Assembly: GCF_000335475.2 (NCBI RefSeq)
Contig: NZ_ANAH02000034.1
Location: 1 to 41,153 of the forward strand
DNA from: Cystobacter fuscus DSM 2262
GTDB lineage: Bacteria > Myxococcota > Myxococcia > Myxococcales > Myxococcaceae
DNA length: 41,153 bases
Reading direction: 5' to 3'
Shown: one piece after another, positions 14,916 through 22,497 of the stretch
Layout: the number at the start of each line of letters is the position of its first letter
Numbering within the stretch: the first letter of the stretch is position 1
Program-made: the position numbers and the translations under genes
Notes under the pieces: model-generated
Database searches by the model: none
Told to the model about the DNA's origin: nothing
The model's input: only the letters and a program-made list of their open reading frames with translations

Positions 14916-17195
14916 TCACTTCCGGACCGGTCGACGAGAAGCCTTGCGTTTGACTTTCGCGCTCTTCGTCGACGTTCTTGAGATAGGCTTTCTCACGGAC
15001 GATTCTTTTGCAGGTTGCTTTTGCGGCTTGAGAACTCCTGGTTTCGAGCTGATCTCCCATACTCGTACCATACTGTCGCCAGAGGCACTCGCCCCCCTGA
15101 GACCTGTTGAGTCCCACGCCACGCCAATCACATCATCCTCATGGCCTCGCAGGGCCGACAACTCCCGGCCCATTTCCCCGTCCCACACCCGCACCGTCTT
15201 GTCCCAGGAGGCACTGACCACCCTACGGCCTGTTGGGTCCCACGCCACACCAATCACTTTGTCCTCATGGCCTCGCAGGACCGACAACTCCCGGCCCGTT
15301 TCCCCATCCCACACCCGCACCATCTTATCCAAGGAGGCACTGGCCACCCTGCGGCCTGTTGGGTCCCACGCCAAGCCAACCACCACGTCCTCATGGCCTC
15401 GCAGGACCGACAACTCCCGGCCCGTTTCCCCATCCCACACCCGCACCATCTTGTCCAAGGAGGCACTGGCCAACCTGCGACCTGTTGGGTCCCACGCCAC
15501 GCAAACCACAGCGTCCTCATGGCCTCGCAGGACCGACAACTCCTGGCCCGTTTCCCCGTCCCACACCCGCACCGTCTTGTCCCAGGAGGCACTGGCCAAC
15601 CTGCGACCTGTTGGGTCCCACGCCACACCAATCACTTTGTCCCCATGGCCTCGCAAAACCAACAACTCCCGGCCCGTCTCCCCGTCCCACACCCGCACCG
15701 TCTTGTCCCAGGAGGCACTGGCCAACCTGCGACCTGTTGGGTCCCACGCCACGCAAACCACAGCGTCCTCATGACCTTGCAGGACCGACAACTCCCGGCC
15801 CGTTTCCCCATCCCATACCCGCACCGTCTTGTCCCAGGAGGCACTGGCCAACCTGCGACCTGTTGGGTCCCACGCCACCTCAGCTACCCTAGATTCATGG
15901 CCTCGCAGAACCAGCAGTTCGCGGCTTGAGAGTTCAGACACCGGGGCATCCTCCGCCACAGCTCCACCCGCGACCATCCGCATGAAGCGCAGTGCGTCCT
16001 CCGCTCCCCCCTCACGGGCCTTGTCGGCCACATCCTTGAGCCGTTCGAAGAAGCGCTCGTCCCGTGAGGACTCAAGCCCGAAAGACTGGCTCGTGAGGAT
16101 CTGATCCGCGCTCAAGCCGTAGAGTTCCTCGCCGGGTCGCATCACCTCCGTGGCCGTCACACCACCTGCCCGTTCGCGCTCTTCCAGCAGGAGCACGTTC
16201 TGGGAGGAGAGTGTGCTCACGACGAGCGGACTGTGCGAAGTCAGGACGAATTGGAGCCGAGGAAACGCACGCGACAGACTGGGAACCAGGTGGCGCTGCC
16301 ACTCCGGATGAAGGTGCAGATCCACCTCATCCACGAGCACAACCCCTCGCATATCCACCAGCCGCTGACCTTTCTTGCAAATCAGATGAAGGTGGTACAG
16401 CACATCCCCGACCCAACAAAGGAAGGCCCGGTAACCATCGGAGAGCGCGGGGAAAGGCAATACGGAACCGCCCCGTTGAAACAGGCTCTCCGGGTCCTCG
16501 CGGTCATCCCACTTCCCGAGCATCTTCGTGCCCTCGGGGAGGAGCTCGTTCATCAAGTTCACGATCTCCTGGTGCCGCTTCTTGTCCTTGCGCGCCACCT
16601 GCGGCAACCAGGCGGCCAGGGGCATGAGCGTCATGTGCTCCTCGAAGAGCCCCGCCACCCGGCGGTAGCGAAGGATCCGCTCCTTGGCGCGGCCCTCCAC
16701 GCTGCCCGCTCCCGTCTCCACCCGGCGCGTCGCGCCATAGCCCAGCACCAGGAAGGCAGGGGACTCTTCGTCCCAGAGACGGATGTGCCAGGACGGCGGC
16801 TTGTCCTCGATCAGGAAGCGATCCGTGTACCCACGGGGTGAGGCCACGAGGGTGGCCGCGATCTCCTCATCCGTCCCCTCCCCCAGTCCATCCTGCTCAT
16901 GCAGGACGACGTGGGCCTTCACCCGCGCTTCGGTGGGACGACCCTTGACCCTCCGGACCAGCGCATAGGGGACGTAGCCCGACCCCATGGCGAGGACGGG
17001 CGCGAGGGTACTCAGCGCCACGGCCCGGAGCACACTCGTTTTGCCCGACCCGTTGCTACCCAGCAGCAACGTGACGTTGTCCAGGTACGGCACGCCCGTG
17101 GGGGCGGGTGGGGCCCCATCGCCCGGATGGCACAGCGGCAGTTCCACCGACTCGAAGCTGCGAAGGTTCTGGATGGTCAGCGAACGGACGTACAT
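14916..17195 (-). CDS. PtuA-like ABC-type ATPase fused to seven WD40 repeats
   Basis: 759 residues. Residues 1-400 form an SMC/RecF-like ATPase: Walker A GSNGSGKTS (46-54), signature LSDGYR (251-256), Walker B VVLVDEVD (285-292) and the switch TSHSP (His321). A short linker leads to seven 42-residue WD40 repeats (427-720) enough for one complete propeller, then a 39-residue tail dense in Lys/Arg. No Toprim nuclease follows, which separates it from OLD/Gabija ATPases, and the fold is not a STAND NTPase. PtuA proteins normally end after the ATPase, so the propeller is an addition. ATG 17195 has GGAGGG at 17200-17205; a GTG at 17207 is the alternative. The HNH gene follows directly. Predicted to be an anti-phage sensor-regulator; the trigger is unknown. 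Confidence 0.88.
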   Translation of the reverse strand: MYVRSLTIQNLRSFESVELPLCHPGDGAPPAPTGVPYLDNVTLLLGSNGSGKTSVLRAVALSTLAPVLAMGSGYVPYALVRRVKGRPTEARVKAHVVLHEQDGLGEGTDEEIAATLVASPRGYTDRFLIEDKPPSWHIRLWDEESPAFLVLGYGATRRVETGAGSVEGRAKERILRYRRVAGLFEEHMTLMPLAAWLPQVARKDKKRHQEIVNLMNELLPEGTKMLGKWDDREDPESLFQRGGSVLPFPALSDGYRAFLCWVGDVLYHLHLICKKGQRLVDMRGVVLVDEVDLHLHPEWQRHLVPSLSRAFPRLQFVLTSHSPLVVSTLSSQNVLLLEERERAGGVTATEVMRPGEELYGLSADQILTSQSFGLESSRDERFFERLKDVADKAREGGAEDALRFMRMVAGGAVAEDAPVSELSSRELLVLRGHESRVAEVAWDPTGRRLASASWDKTVRVWDGETGRELSVLQGHEDAVVCVAWDPTGRRLASASWDKTVRVWDGETGRELLVLRGHGDKVIGVAWDPTGRRLASASWDKTVRVWDGETGQELSVLRGHEDAVVCVAWDPTGRRLASASLDKMVRVWDGETGRELSVLRGHEDVVVGLAWDPTGRRVASASLDKMVRVWDGETGRELSVLRGHEDKVIGVAWDPTGRRVVSASWDKTVRVWDGEMGRELSALRGHEDDVIGVAWDSTGLRGASASGDSMVRVWEISSKPGVLKPQKQPAKESSVRKPISRTSTKSAKVKRKASRRPVRK
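15036..15917 (-). repeat. Seven 126-bp WD40-coding tandem repeats
   Basis: Seven consecutive units of exactly 126 bases without gaps (unit 1 15917-15792, unit 7 15161-15036), each coding GH-...-VAWDPTG-...-ASAS-DK-VRVWDGETG. Units 1-6 are close to identical in protein and DNA; unit 7 is more diverged, especially at its end. Within the unit the substitutions concentrate at positions 10, 12, 13, 28 and 31, while the structural GH, WDPTG and VRVWD residues are fixed. Such homogeneity implies recent duplication or ongoing conversion. Confidence 0.95.
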
Positions 17196-17212
17196 GGCGC
17201 CCTCCACTGTCG

Positions 17213-17241
17213 CTTAAAACCTCAGTGACGGGTCCATGCAA
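17213..17241 (-). promoter_or_regulatory. Possible promoter of ATPase-HNH operon
   Basis: On the minus strand TTGCAT and TTTAAG are separated by 17 bases just ahead of the ATPase gene, in a locally AT-richer patch. Matches to the sigma-70 consensus are partial (3/6 and 4/6), and the implied leader is very short (about 11 bases). The remaining bases up to 17386 show no gene. Confidence 0.3.
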
Positions 17242-17386
17242 GCCGCAAGCACGCGCAGGCCCCCCCTCCAGAGGCCCAAGTGCCCGGTAATCTCGATTCC
17301 CGCCGCCCCACCCGACCGAGCGAACGAGCCCCGCGCTAGTGGCGCTGGACCTCACTCAGCACCCCGAGGGGCGGCGAAGGGCATCC

Positions 17387-17797
17387 TCAGCGGGCTCGCC
17401 GCGACCGTGCCGCTCGGTCGATCAACGCCTGGTAGGCGAGCGCTCCGGGAATGCAGCCCACCATCCAACAGCCAAAGGCCTCGATGAAGAAGAAGCGCTC
17501 CCGCCCGGCGATCCAGAAGTGGATGAGCAACATCCCCCCCACGCTGGCCAGTGCACCGCCGAGCAGACCCGCGTACGCCGGGGCCCGGCCCAGGCCGAAG
17601 AGCATTCCCCCAAGCGCACCGCCGAGCGTGCAGACCCCAAGGACGAACCATCGGTCCACATCCGGGTCCCCTCCGAAGCCCGCCACCTCCTGGGCTCCGA
17701 ATATCGCGGGCAGGAACAGCAGCAAGAACCCCACCTGGTTGAGGCGGGTGGCACCGTCCTCACGGTGCATCGCGAACGGATGAACGGGGTCTTTCAA
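17387..17797 (-). CDS. Four-helix membrane protein of unknown function
   Basis: 136 residues with four predicted membrane helices (about 20-40, 50-70, 72-93 and 105-125), the third rich in Gly/Ala, and an Arg-rich C-terminal end. The start is taken as TTG 17797 because GAGGAG lies about 8 bases upstream; an internal ATG at 17770 is possible. It sits 191 bases upstream of the ATPase-HNH operon on the same strand and could be an upstream member, but the gap and the presence of a promoter-like sequence argue that it is separate. No family is recognised. Confidence 0.6.
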   Translation of the reverse strand: MKDPVHPFAMHREDGATRLNQVGFLLLFLPAIFGAQEVAGFGGDPDVDRWFVLGVCTLGGALGGMLFGLGRAPAYAGLLGGALASVGGMLLIHFWIAGRERFFFIEAFGCWMVGCIPGALAYQALIDRAARSRRAR

Positions 17798-17932
17798 TCA
17801 GGACTCCTCGAAGCGCATCTTCATGATGCTCGGCTCCACCGGCATCCTCGTCAAGAGACTGGACGTCACCAAGCCCGTCGGAAAACGAACGTGCTGGCGG
17901 CTCCCCACCCACCTTGATAAGTTGTCCTGCCT

Positions 17933-18856
17933 ATGCGCCTGCTCCTACCTTTCCAGTCCGCACTGTTTGTCGTCCTCGTGGCGTCAGCCGCCCTGGCAGG
18001 CGAACGAGAGAAGTGCGCGCTCCGCACCGTTCTGCTCTCGGAGCACCCCGAGCGCGACACCCACCGCATCTACGTGAAGGGGCAGGTCGTCACGACGCTC
18101 CGGTTCGAAGCGCTCGTCGACCCGGGCAAGACAAAGATGCTCGGTTGGGAAGGCCGGCTTGAGCCCTTGGCTGTCGTTCGTAACAAAGTCATCCTGGAGC
18201 CTCTCCACGACCTCAACGACGACGAAGCCATCCCCATGGTCGTGACGTTGGTGGATGGAACAGAAGTGCCGTTTCTCCTGAGGCCCCCGCGTCATGAGGA
18301 CTGGGGTTGGACGGACCAGCAGGTGGACGTGTTCAAGAATCGCGAGAGCTATGCGGCCATGCACGCGGCCCTGCGCGACGCGCTCGAGAAGAACGAGACG
18401 CTGACCAGCGAGAATGAGCGTTTCCGAAAAGAAGAAACCTCCGAGGACCACGCCCTTGCCGCTCTGCTGGCCTCGGGTGCGCTCGAGCAGACGCCGTTCA
18501 CTCTCGAGGAAGCGTTCTCGGGCAAGGACGAGGACTCAAACGTCCGGGCATCGGTGTTTCGAGGCAAAGGCAAAGTCGCCGTCGTCTTCAAGGTCAAGAA
18601 CCTCCACGCGGAGAACCCGTGGAGCGTGCAGCGGGTCCAGCTCTCCACCCTGCCTGACGGCAAGGAGCGGTCCGTGGCTGTCCGCTCCTCCGTCCGAGAA
18701 ATCCCACCCGGAGGCGCTGGAGTGGTCGCGATTGTCGCTGACGGAAGCGCGTTCATGGACGAAGGTGTCTTGAAAGACCTCTCTCTCGAGGTCTACCGCC
18801 AGGACGGCCAACGACAAGCATACGTCACGCTGGATCACCGGCTCATTGCGAGATAG
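17933..18856 (+). CDS. DUF2381 family protein
   Basis: 307 residues with a signal peptide (cleavage near ALAGE, about residue 22). It matches DUF2381, a paralogous family expanded in Myxococcales and typically encoded beside Ser/Thr kinases and small lipoproteins. Recognisable parts are the N-terminal YVKGQVVTTLRFEALVD strand pair, a helical coiled-coil-like centre (about 135-175) and a beta-sandwich-like C-terminal domain (VAVVFKVKNL, then REIPPGGAGVVAIVAD). It is probably periplasmic; no function is known. It starts a two-gene operon with the following lipoprotein. Confidence 0.85.
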   Translation: MRLLLPFQSALFVVLVASAALAGEREKCALRTVLLSEHPERDTHRIYVKGQVVTTLRFEALVDPGKTKMLGWEGRLEPLAVVRNKVILEPLHDLNDDEAIPMVVTLVDGTEVPFLLRPPRHEDWGWTDQQVDVFKNRESYAAMHAALRDALEKNETLTSENERFRKEETSEDHALAALLASGALEQTPFTLEEAFSGKDEDSNVRASVFRGKGKVAVVFKVKNLHAENPWSVQRVQLSTLPDGKERSVAVRSSVREIPPGGAGVVAIVADGSAFMDEGVLKDLSLEVYRQDGQRQAYVTLDHRLIAR

Positions 18857-18867
18857 GAGCGGAGAAC

Positions 18868-19368
18868 ATGGTTCCCAACAAATTCGCGCTCCTGGGCTGC
18901 GCCCTCCTCCTCGTCATGTCCTCCGGCTGTCCTGGAACCGCCACGGGGGGCGTGGCCCTTCGTCCTGACGGCACGCCGGGACCCGAGAAGTGCCCAGAAG
19001 AATCCAAGAAGGCGATGAGCTATCTCCGCATGTTCGTGGGGGAAGGGGGCTGGGTGCAGATCGATGCGAATCAGTCGAGCGCTCGGACCATCACCCTCTA
19101 CGAAGGCCCCATCGAGAGCGTGCTGGAGGACAACCTCGGGCTGCTCGAATCACCGGCCCGGCTCTACGGCCGGGTCTGGACCAGCGGGCCCCAAGCCACC
19201 CTCCGCTACTACGAGGCCCAGCCGATGAAGGGTGGAGCCAAAATCCCCATCTGCGCGGTGGCACGGCTCGGCTTCGAGCAGCTCCGGAAGCGGCCCGAGT
19301 CCAAGCCTGGAACGGCCCTCCTGGATTCCTCCAGCGCGGCCGTCTTCATCGTGGACGAATTCCGCTAG
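18868..19368 (+). CDS. Lipoprotein paired with DUF2381 protein
   Basis: 166 residues. The signal ends in MSSGC (Cys about 21), a lipobox variant. The mature protein is a compact mixed fold with no family I recognise (segments MFVGEGGWVQIDANQSS and GRVWTSGPQATLRYYEAQP). The gene begins 11 bases after the DUF2381 stop with GGAGCGGAG between them, so they form an operon; this pairing is common in myxobacterial genomes. It converges on the Mrp operon with a 40-base gap. Confidence 0.7.
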   Translation: MVPNKFALLGCALLLVMSSGCPGTATGGVALRPDGTPGPEKCPEESKKAMSYLRMFVGEGGWVQIDANQSSARTITLYEGPIESVLEDNLGLLESPARLYGRVWTSGPQATLRYYEAQPMKGGAKIPICAVARLGFEQLRKRPESKPGTALLDSSSAAVFIVDEFR

Positions 19369-19408
19369 ACACCTGCCGCTCACTCATTGACGCGGACCCG
19401 AGGAGGCG

Positions 19409-19765
19409 TCAGTCCCGGGGTGGTTCGTCCGCGCCAGGCACCGGAATCTCCTCGCCCCGAAGGCGTGCCCGGAACACCGCGGCCCGCATCAGGAACAGGG
19501 TGGTGACCGGCACGGTGAGCGCGATGAACACCGCGATGAGCAGCGCATGAAGGTAGAGCTGGCCACGTTCGAAGGAGACCTGCACCGCCGTCGCGAGCGT
19601 GAAGCCCCAGGTTCCCAGCGTCGTGCCCAGGGTGGGCGCGTGGACGCGCTGGAAGAAGCTCCTCAGTCGCAGCACCCCGAACGAACCAATCAGTGCCGCC
19701 AGCGCGCCCACCACCACGAGCAACGCGGTCAGCGCATCCACCCACGCCGGAGCCCACGTGTTCAT
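19409..19765 (-). CDS. mrpG: Na+/H+ antiporter subunit G
   Basis: 118-residue membrane subunit with three helices. The family signature FGVLRLRSFFQRVHAPT lies after helix 1, followed by a Gly/Thr-rich helix 2 and LIAVFIALTVPVTTLFL in helix 3. MrpG is one of the small subunits needed for assembly of the Mrp (Mnh/Pha) secondary antiporter. It is the last gene of the operon and overlaps mrpF by the four bases ATGA. The charged C-terminal tail is cytoplasmic. Confidence 0.92.
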   Translation of the reverse strand: MNTWAPAWVDALTALLVVVGALAALIGSFGVLRLRSFFQRVHAPTLGTTLGTWGFTLATAVQVSFERGQLYLHALLIAVFIALTVPVTTLFLMRAAVFRARLRGEEIPVPGADEPPRD

Positions 19766-20040
19766 TCGATGATCTCCCCGCGCAGGAGGAACTTGGACAT
19801 CGCCGTGGAGCCCACGAACCCGAAGAGGGCGATCAAGAGCGCCGCCTCGAAGTAGGAGCTGCTGCGATAGACGAGCCCAAGCGCGAGGATGACCAGCATC
19901 GTGTTCTGGTACAGACAGTCGAACGCCAACACGCGGTCCTCCGCCCGGGGCCCAACAATCATCCGTGCCAGCGCCAGCATCATCGCGAAGGCAAGACAGC
20001 CGAGGGCGAAGACCAGCGCCCAGGAGAGCAGAGGGCTCAT
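19762..20040 (-). CDS. mrpF: Na+/H+ antiporter subunit F
   Basis: 92 residues, three membrane helices, with the typical ARMIVGPRAEDRVLAFDCL segment between helices 1 and 2 and a C-terminal half (YFEAALLIALFGFVGSTAMS) highly typical of MrpF. It is part of the Mrp membrane complex. Its ATG overlaps the mrpE stop and its stop overlaps the mrpG start (ATGA in both cases), indicating coupled translation. Confidence 0.93.
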   Translation of the reverse strand: MSPLLSWALVFALGCLAFAMMLALARMIVGPRAEDRVLAFDCLYQNTMLVILALGLVYRSSSYFEAALLIALFGFVGSTAMSKFLLRGEIIE

Positions 20041-20525
20041 TCGAAAATCTCCCGGAGCGGACGCTCGTAGTGCTGCTTGATGAAAGCCACCAGTTCCGCA
20101 TCGCTCTGCATGGCGAGCACGTGCAGGAGCAGGACGCGATTGTCCGCCGACAACTGCGCCCAGACGGTGCCCGGAATGAACGTGACGATCATCGCCAGCA
20201 CGGCCAATCCGTTCGGATCCCTCAGCTCGAGCGGAATGAGAACGAAGCCGGAGCGGATGCCGCGCGAGCGCCGTGTGAGAATCATCCACGCCACCTCGGC
20301 GTTCGACCGGAGCATCGCGAGCACCACCCGGCAGAACAGGCGGACCATGACGAGGGGCCTGCGCAACCGCACGGGGGTGGGCCTGAGCCCGAGGGTCACC
20401 GCGGGCCAGAACACCGCCAGGGCGGCGCCCAGCACCAGCGTCCCCGCGCTCAACGACTGCATGAGCAGGATCCACAGCAGGAGCAGCGCCACCGAGAGCG
20501 CGGGGGAAGGCAGCAGCCTCCTCAT
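20037..20525 (-). CDS. mrpE: Na+/H+ antiporter subunit E
   Basis: 162 residues with two N-terminal helices followed by a cytoplasmic domain, as in MrpE. Conserved landmarks are LLLWILLMQSLSAGT, the central SNAEVAWMIL segment and ITFIPGT-like TFIPGTVWAQL followed by a late VLAMQSDAEL. MrpE stabilises the complex. It overlaps both neighbours by ATGA. Confidence 0.92.
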   Translation of the reverse strand: MRRLLPSPALSVALLLLWILLMQSLSAGTLVLGAALAVFWPAVTLGLRPTPVRLRRPLVMVRLFCRVVLAMLRSNAEVAWMILTRRSRGIRSGFVLIPLELRDPNGLAVLAMIVTFIPGTVWAQLSADNRVLLLHVLAMQSDAELVAFIKQHYERPLREIFE

Positions 20526-22162
20526 CGCCCTGCCTCCGACGCCGTGGCGGACGGCCGCACCTCGGCTCCGAGCACCGCGTCGATGTACCCGCGGCGGTCA
20601 TAGAGGGACTGGGCCGTTGCGCGCGCGAACTCCATCGCGGGTCCCGCCGCGAGCGTCAGCACTCCGCACGCGGTGAGGAGCGCCACCACGGGTAGTCCCT
20701 CCGGCGCGCGGACCCGAGGTGGCTCGCGCTGCATCTCCGACCAGAAGGTCCGGATTCCCGTTCGCGTGAGCGCGACGAGGGTGAGCAGGCCGCAACCCAG
20801 GAGCACGCCGGTGAACAACCAGGCACGGGCGGAGAAGGGCCCGCTCCCCTCGCTCGACCCGAGCGCCGCCGACAACATGCCGAGCTTGCCGAGGAAGGTG
20901 GGCAGGGGAGGCAAGCCGGAGGTGAGCAGCGCGCACGCGATGAAGGCCATGCCCAACAATGCGGTGGAGGCGGGGAACGGCAGGGCGACGAGCGGCTCCT
21001 CCGCGTCGTCGAGGTTGACCTCCTGCGTTTCGAGCGTCGCGCTCAAGAAGGGCGCCTCGTCCACGACGGTCGCGCCCGCGCGCCAACGCTCGACGAGGTC
21101 GACGAGCAGGAAGAACACACCGGAGGCCAGCGTGGAGCCCACCAGGTAGAACATCGCGGAGCCGAGGACGGCTTGCTCGCCCAGCCCGAGCGCGGCCAGG
21201 AGCGTTCCGGAGGAGACCATCACCCCCGCCGCCGCCTGGACCGCGAGCCGCTGCGAGGCGAGCATCCCCAGAGCCGCGAGCACCGCGGAGACCACTCCGA
21301 ACACGAGCAGACCATCCGCGCCAAACCCCGCCAGCGGCCCCCCGGCGAACATCAACGTCCAGAGCCGCACCAGGGCGTAGATGCCGACCTTCGTGAGCAC
21401 CGCGAACATCCCCGCCACGGGCGGAGTCGCCGACGCATAGGCGGGAACGAGCCAGAAGTTGAGCGGCCAGATCCCCGCCTTGGCCAGGAACGCCACCGCG
21501 AGGATGGCCGCTCCCGCGTCGATGAGGTGCCGGTTGGCCACATTCCCCTCGGACAGGCGCGCGGAGAGCTCCGCCATGTTGAGTGTCCCCGTGACGCCGT
21601 AGATCATCGACACGCCGATGAGGAAGAGGGACGAGGCGGCGAGGTTCACCGCCACGTAGTGCAAGCCCGCGCGGACCCGTGGCCTTCCGGAGCCATGCAG
21701 CAACAGACCGTACGAGGCGGCGAGCAAAATCTCGAAGAAGACGAAGAGATTGAAGACGTCCGCCGTCAGGAACGCGCCGGAGAGCCCCATGAGCTGCAAC
21801 TGGAAGATCGAGTGGAAGTGAACACCCGCGCGGTGCCAACGCGTGAAGGCGAAGCAGAGCGCGCAGGCGCCCAGGCTCCAGGTCAGCACCAACATCCCCG
21901 CCGACAGCCGATCCACCGCGAGGGTAATCCCGAACGGCGCGGGCCAGTTGCCGGGGAGGTAGGCCACGACGCCGTATTCGTCCACCCACGCCAGGAGCGC
22001 CGCCGAGACCGCGAGCCCCAGGAGCGCGGAGCTCATCCCCACCACCAGCTTGGCGGGACGCTTCCCCTCGCCCATGAGGAGCATCACCGCCGCGCTCAAC
22101 ATGGGCAGGAGGATGGGAACCACCATCAGGTGCGGCATCAGGTCTTGAACGAGCGCTTTCAT
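20522..22162 (-). CDS. mrpD: Na+/H+ antiporter subunit D
   Basis: 546-residue proton-translocating subunit related to complex I NuoM/NuoN, with about 14 helices. The key residues are visible: Glu144 in FNLFVFFEILLAAS and Lys228 in FLAKAGIWPLNFW. A hydrophilic loop in the C-terminal half (ETQEVNLDDAEEP) is the type seen in group-2 Mrp systems. The ATG at 22162 overlaps the mrpC stop; the frame is open further upstream but that part lies antisense to nothing and is out of frame with mrpC, so it is not coding. Confidence 0.93.
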   Translation of the reverse strand: MKALVQDLMPHLMVVPILLPMLSAAVMLLMGEGKRPAKLVVGMSSALLGLAVSAALLAWVDEYGVVAYLPGNWPAPFGITLAVDRLSAGMLVLTWSLGACALCFAFTRWHRAGVHFHSIFQLQLMGLSGAFLTADVFNLFVFFEILLAASYGLLLHGSGRPRVRAGLHYVAVNLAASSLFLIGVSMIYGVTGTLNMAELSARLSEGNVANRHLIDAGAAILAVAFLAKAGIWPLNFWLVPAYASATPPVAGMFAVLTKVGIYALVRLWTLMFAGGPLAGFGADGLLVFGVVSAVLAALGMLASQRLAVQAAAGVMVSSGTLLAALGLGEQAVLGSAMFYLVGSTLASGVFFLLVDLVERWRAGATVVDEAPFLSATLETQEVNLDDAEEPLVALPFPASTALLGMAFIACALLTSGLPPLPTFLGKLGMLSAALGSSEGSGPFSARAWLFTGVLLGCGLLTLVALTRTGIRTFWSEMQREPPRVRAPEGLPVVALLTACGVLTLAAGPAMEFARATAQSLYDRRGYIDAVLGAEVRPSATASEAGR

Positions 22163-22497
22163 GCTTCGTTGCCGTCCACGTGGTCGGTCCCGGTCATCCC
22201 GCGCGAGGCCAGGGTGATGACCAGGAGCAGGGCCGTCATCGCGAAGCTGATGACGATGGCGGTCAGCACGAGCGCCTGAGGTACCGGATCCGTGTAGTGG
22301 GCGAGGTCCCGCGGGACGCCGTCCACGAGGATGGGCTCCTTGTCGATGACCAGACCGCCGATGCTGAAGATGAAGAGGTTGACCGCGTAGGAGAGGAGCG
22401 ACAGGCCAACGACCAGCTGGAACGTGCGGGGCCGGAGAAGGAGCCAGACGCCCGAGCCGGTCAAGATGCCGATAGCGATCGCGAGCACCACCTCCAT
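22159..22497 (-). CDS. mrpC: Na+/H+ antiporter subunit C
   Basis: 112 residues, three helices, homologous to NuoK of complex I. Signature segments are LSLLSYAVNLFIFSIGGL and the late DPVPQALVLTAIVISFAMTA. The start ATG shares one base with the TGA of mrpA (TGATG), and its end overlaps mrpD by ATGA. The C-terminus is hydrophilic. Confidence 0.94.
   Translation of the reverse strand: MEVVLAIAIGILTGSGVWLLLRPRTFQLVVGLSLLSYAVNLFIFSIGGLVIDKEPILVDGVPRDLAHYTDPVPQALVLTAIVISFAMTALLLVITLASRGMTGTDHVDGNEA

Noticed and set aside
15036..15917. Regular repeat array that could be taken for CRISPR
   Set aside because: Units are 126 bases, gapless and in frame within a coding gene; they encode WD40 blades and have no unique spacers.
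14916..17195. STAND (NLR-like) NTPase reading of the WD40-fused protein
   Set aside because: Walker A is followed by an ABC/SMC-type signature LSDGYR and a VLVDEVDLHLHP Walker B with TSHSP, not by NB-ARC or NACHT motifs.
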